From: REEB506 sp049317545
Lineage (GTDB): Bacteria > Pseudomonadota > Alphaproteobacteria > Caulobacterales > Aquidulcibacteraceae
Length of the DNA: 5,983 nt
Assembly (NCBI GenBank): GCA_049317545.1
Contig: JBMOIB010000159.1
Coordinates: 1 to 5,983, forward strand
Reading direction: 5' to 3'
The position numbers and the translations under genes are program-made. Positions 5,578-5,983 of this stretch are shown piece after piece. Numbering within the stretch: position 1 is the first letter of the stretch; each line of letters begins with the position of its first letter. The notes beneath the pieces were generated by a model. That model ran no database searches. It was not told where the DNA came from and saw only the letters and a program-made list of their open reading frames with translations.

Positions 5578-5983
5578 ATGTCGACCCCAGCCGCTCACGC
5601 TGGCGCTCACGACGAAGCGCACGATTCCCATGATCATCGCCCCAGCCTGCTGAGCTGGAAGCGCTGGGTCTATTCGACCAACCACAAAGACATCGGCACG
5701 ATGTACCTGATCTTCGCGATCATCGCGGGACTGGTCGGCGGCGCCTTTTCGGGCCTCATTCGCTGGGAACTGTTCGAGCCGGGTCTGCAGGTCTTCAACG
5801 GGACCGCGTTCGGCGGCTTCTTCGGCAACGAGCACAATTACAACGTGGTCGTGACCATGCACGGCTTGATCATGATCTTCTTCATGGTCATGCCGGCGAT
5901 GATCGGCGGCTTCGGGAACTGGTTCGTTCCGCTGATGATCGGCGCGCCGGACATGGCGTTCCCGCGCATGAACAACATCTCGT
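5578..5983 (+). CDS. coxA: Cytochrome c oxidase subunit I, N-terminal part (cut by window edge)
   Basis: The frame runs from ATG 5578 off the right edge, giving 135 of an expected 530-550 or so residues. The catalytic subunit carries heme a and the heme a3-CuB site where O2 is reduced, and it pumps protons. Seen here: a His/Asp-rich cytoplasmic tail (residues 1-21, five His), the family signature WVYSTNHKDIGTMYL (about 30-44), the first membrane helix (about 42-61, ending GAFSGLIR), and the second helix with VTMHGLIMIFFMVMPAMIGGFGNW, where H95 should be an axial ligand of low-spin heme a. PLMIGAPDMAFPRMNNIS closes the view and is near-invariant in heme-copper oxidases. The gene follows coxB in the same operon; ctaB (heme O synthase) and coxC are the usual genes downstream but lie outside the window. 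It is also called ctaD. Confidence 0.97.
   Translation, partial: MSTPAAHAGAHDEAHDSHDHRPSLLSWKRWVYSTNHKDIGTMYLIFAIIAGLVGGAFSGLIRWELFEPGLQVFNGTAFGGFFGNEHNYNVVVTMHGLIMIFFMVMPAMIGGFGNWFVPLMIGAPDMAFPRMNNIS

Overview
The window is GC-rich bacterial DNA, most likely from an alphaproteobacterium and plausibly from Hyphomicrobiales. The main reasons are the aa3-type cytochrome c oxidase genes coxB-coxA lying divergently from tldD (an arrangement I recall from that order), the His-rich N-terminal tail of CoxA, and the codon usage. The species cannot be read from the sequence.

Layout. Positions 1-777 (+) hold the 3' part of a gene for an FGE/SUMF1-fold protein whose start lies left of the window; it lacks the two cysteines used by true formylglycine-generating enzymes. 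Positions 778-1089 are non-coding and full of hairpins: at least five consecutive inverted repeats, the first of which may be the SUMF1 terminator. Positions 1090-1772 (+) are a two-gene toxin-antitoxin module: a Phd/YefM-like antitoxin overlapping a VapC-like PIN-domain ribonuclease by ATGA. It is preceded by a promoter that seems to place the transcript start at the ATG (leaderless), with an inverted repeat between -35 and -10 that is a good operator candidate. This left third looks like accessory DNA.

Positions 1784-4521 (-) hold three genes read leftwards: two related secreted TPR proteins, which look like a tandem duplication, and then tldD, a zinc metalloprotease subunit. tldD and vapC converge with an 11-base gap.

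Positions 4522-4666 are a divergent promoter region. From 4667 (+) runs the cytochrome c oxidase operon: coxB (subunit II, complete, all CuA ligands present) and then coxA (subunit I, first 135 residues, cut by the right edge). CoxB takes electrons from cytochrome c through CuA and passes them to heme a and the heme a3-CuB site of CoxA in the inner membrane.

I found no clearly new biological system. The points that merit a second look are the hairpin-dense spacer, the apparently leaderless toxin-antitoxin promoter with a spacer-located operator, the cysteine-less SUMF1 protein, and the duplicated periplasmic TPR pair with a conserved cysteine spacing. No tRNA, rRNA, CRISPR array or insertion sequence was seen.
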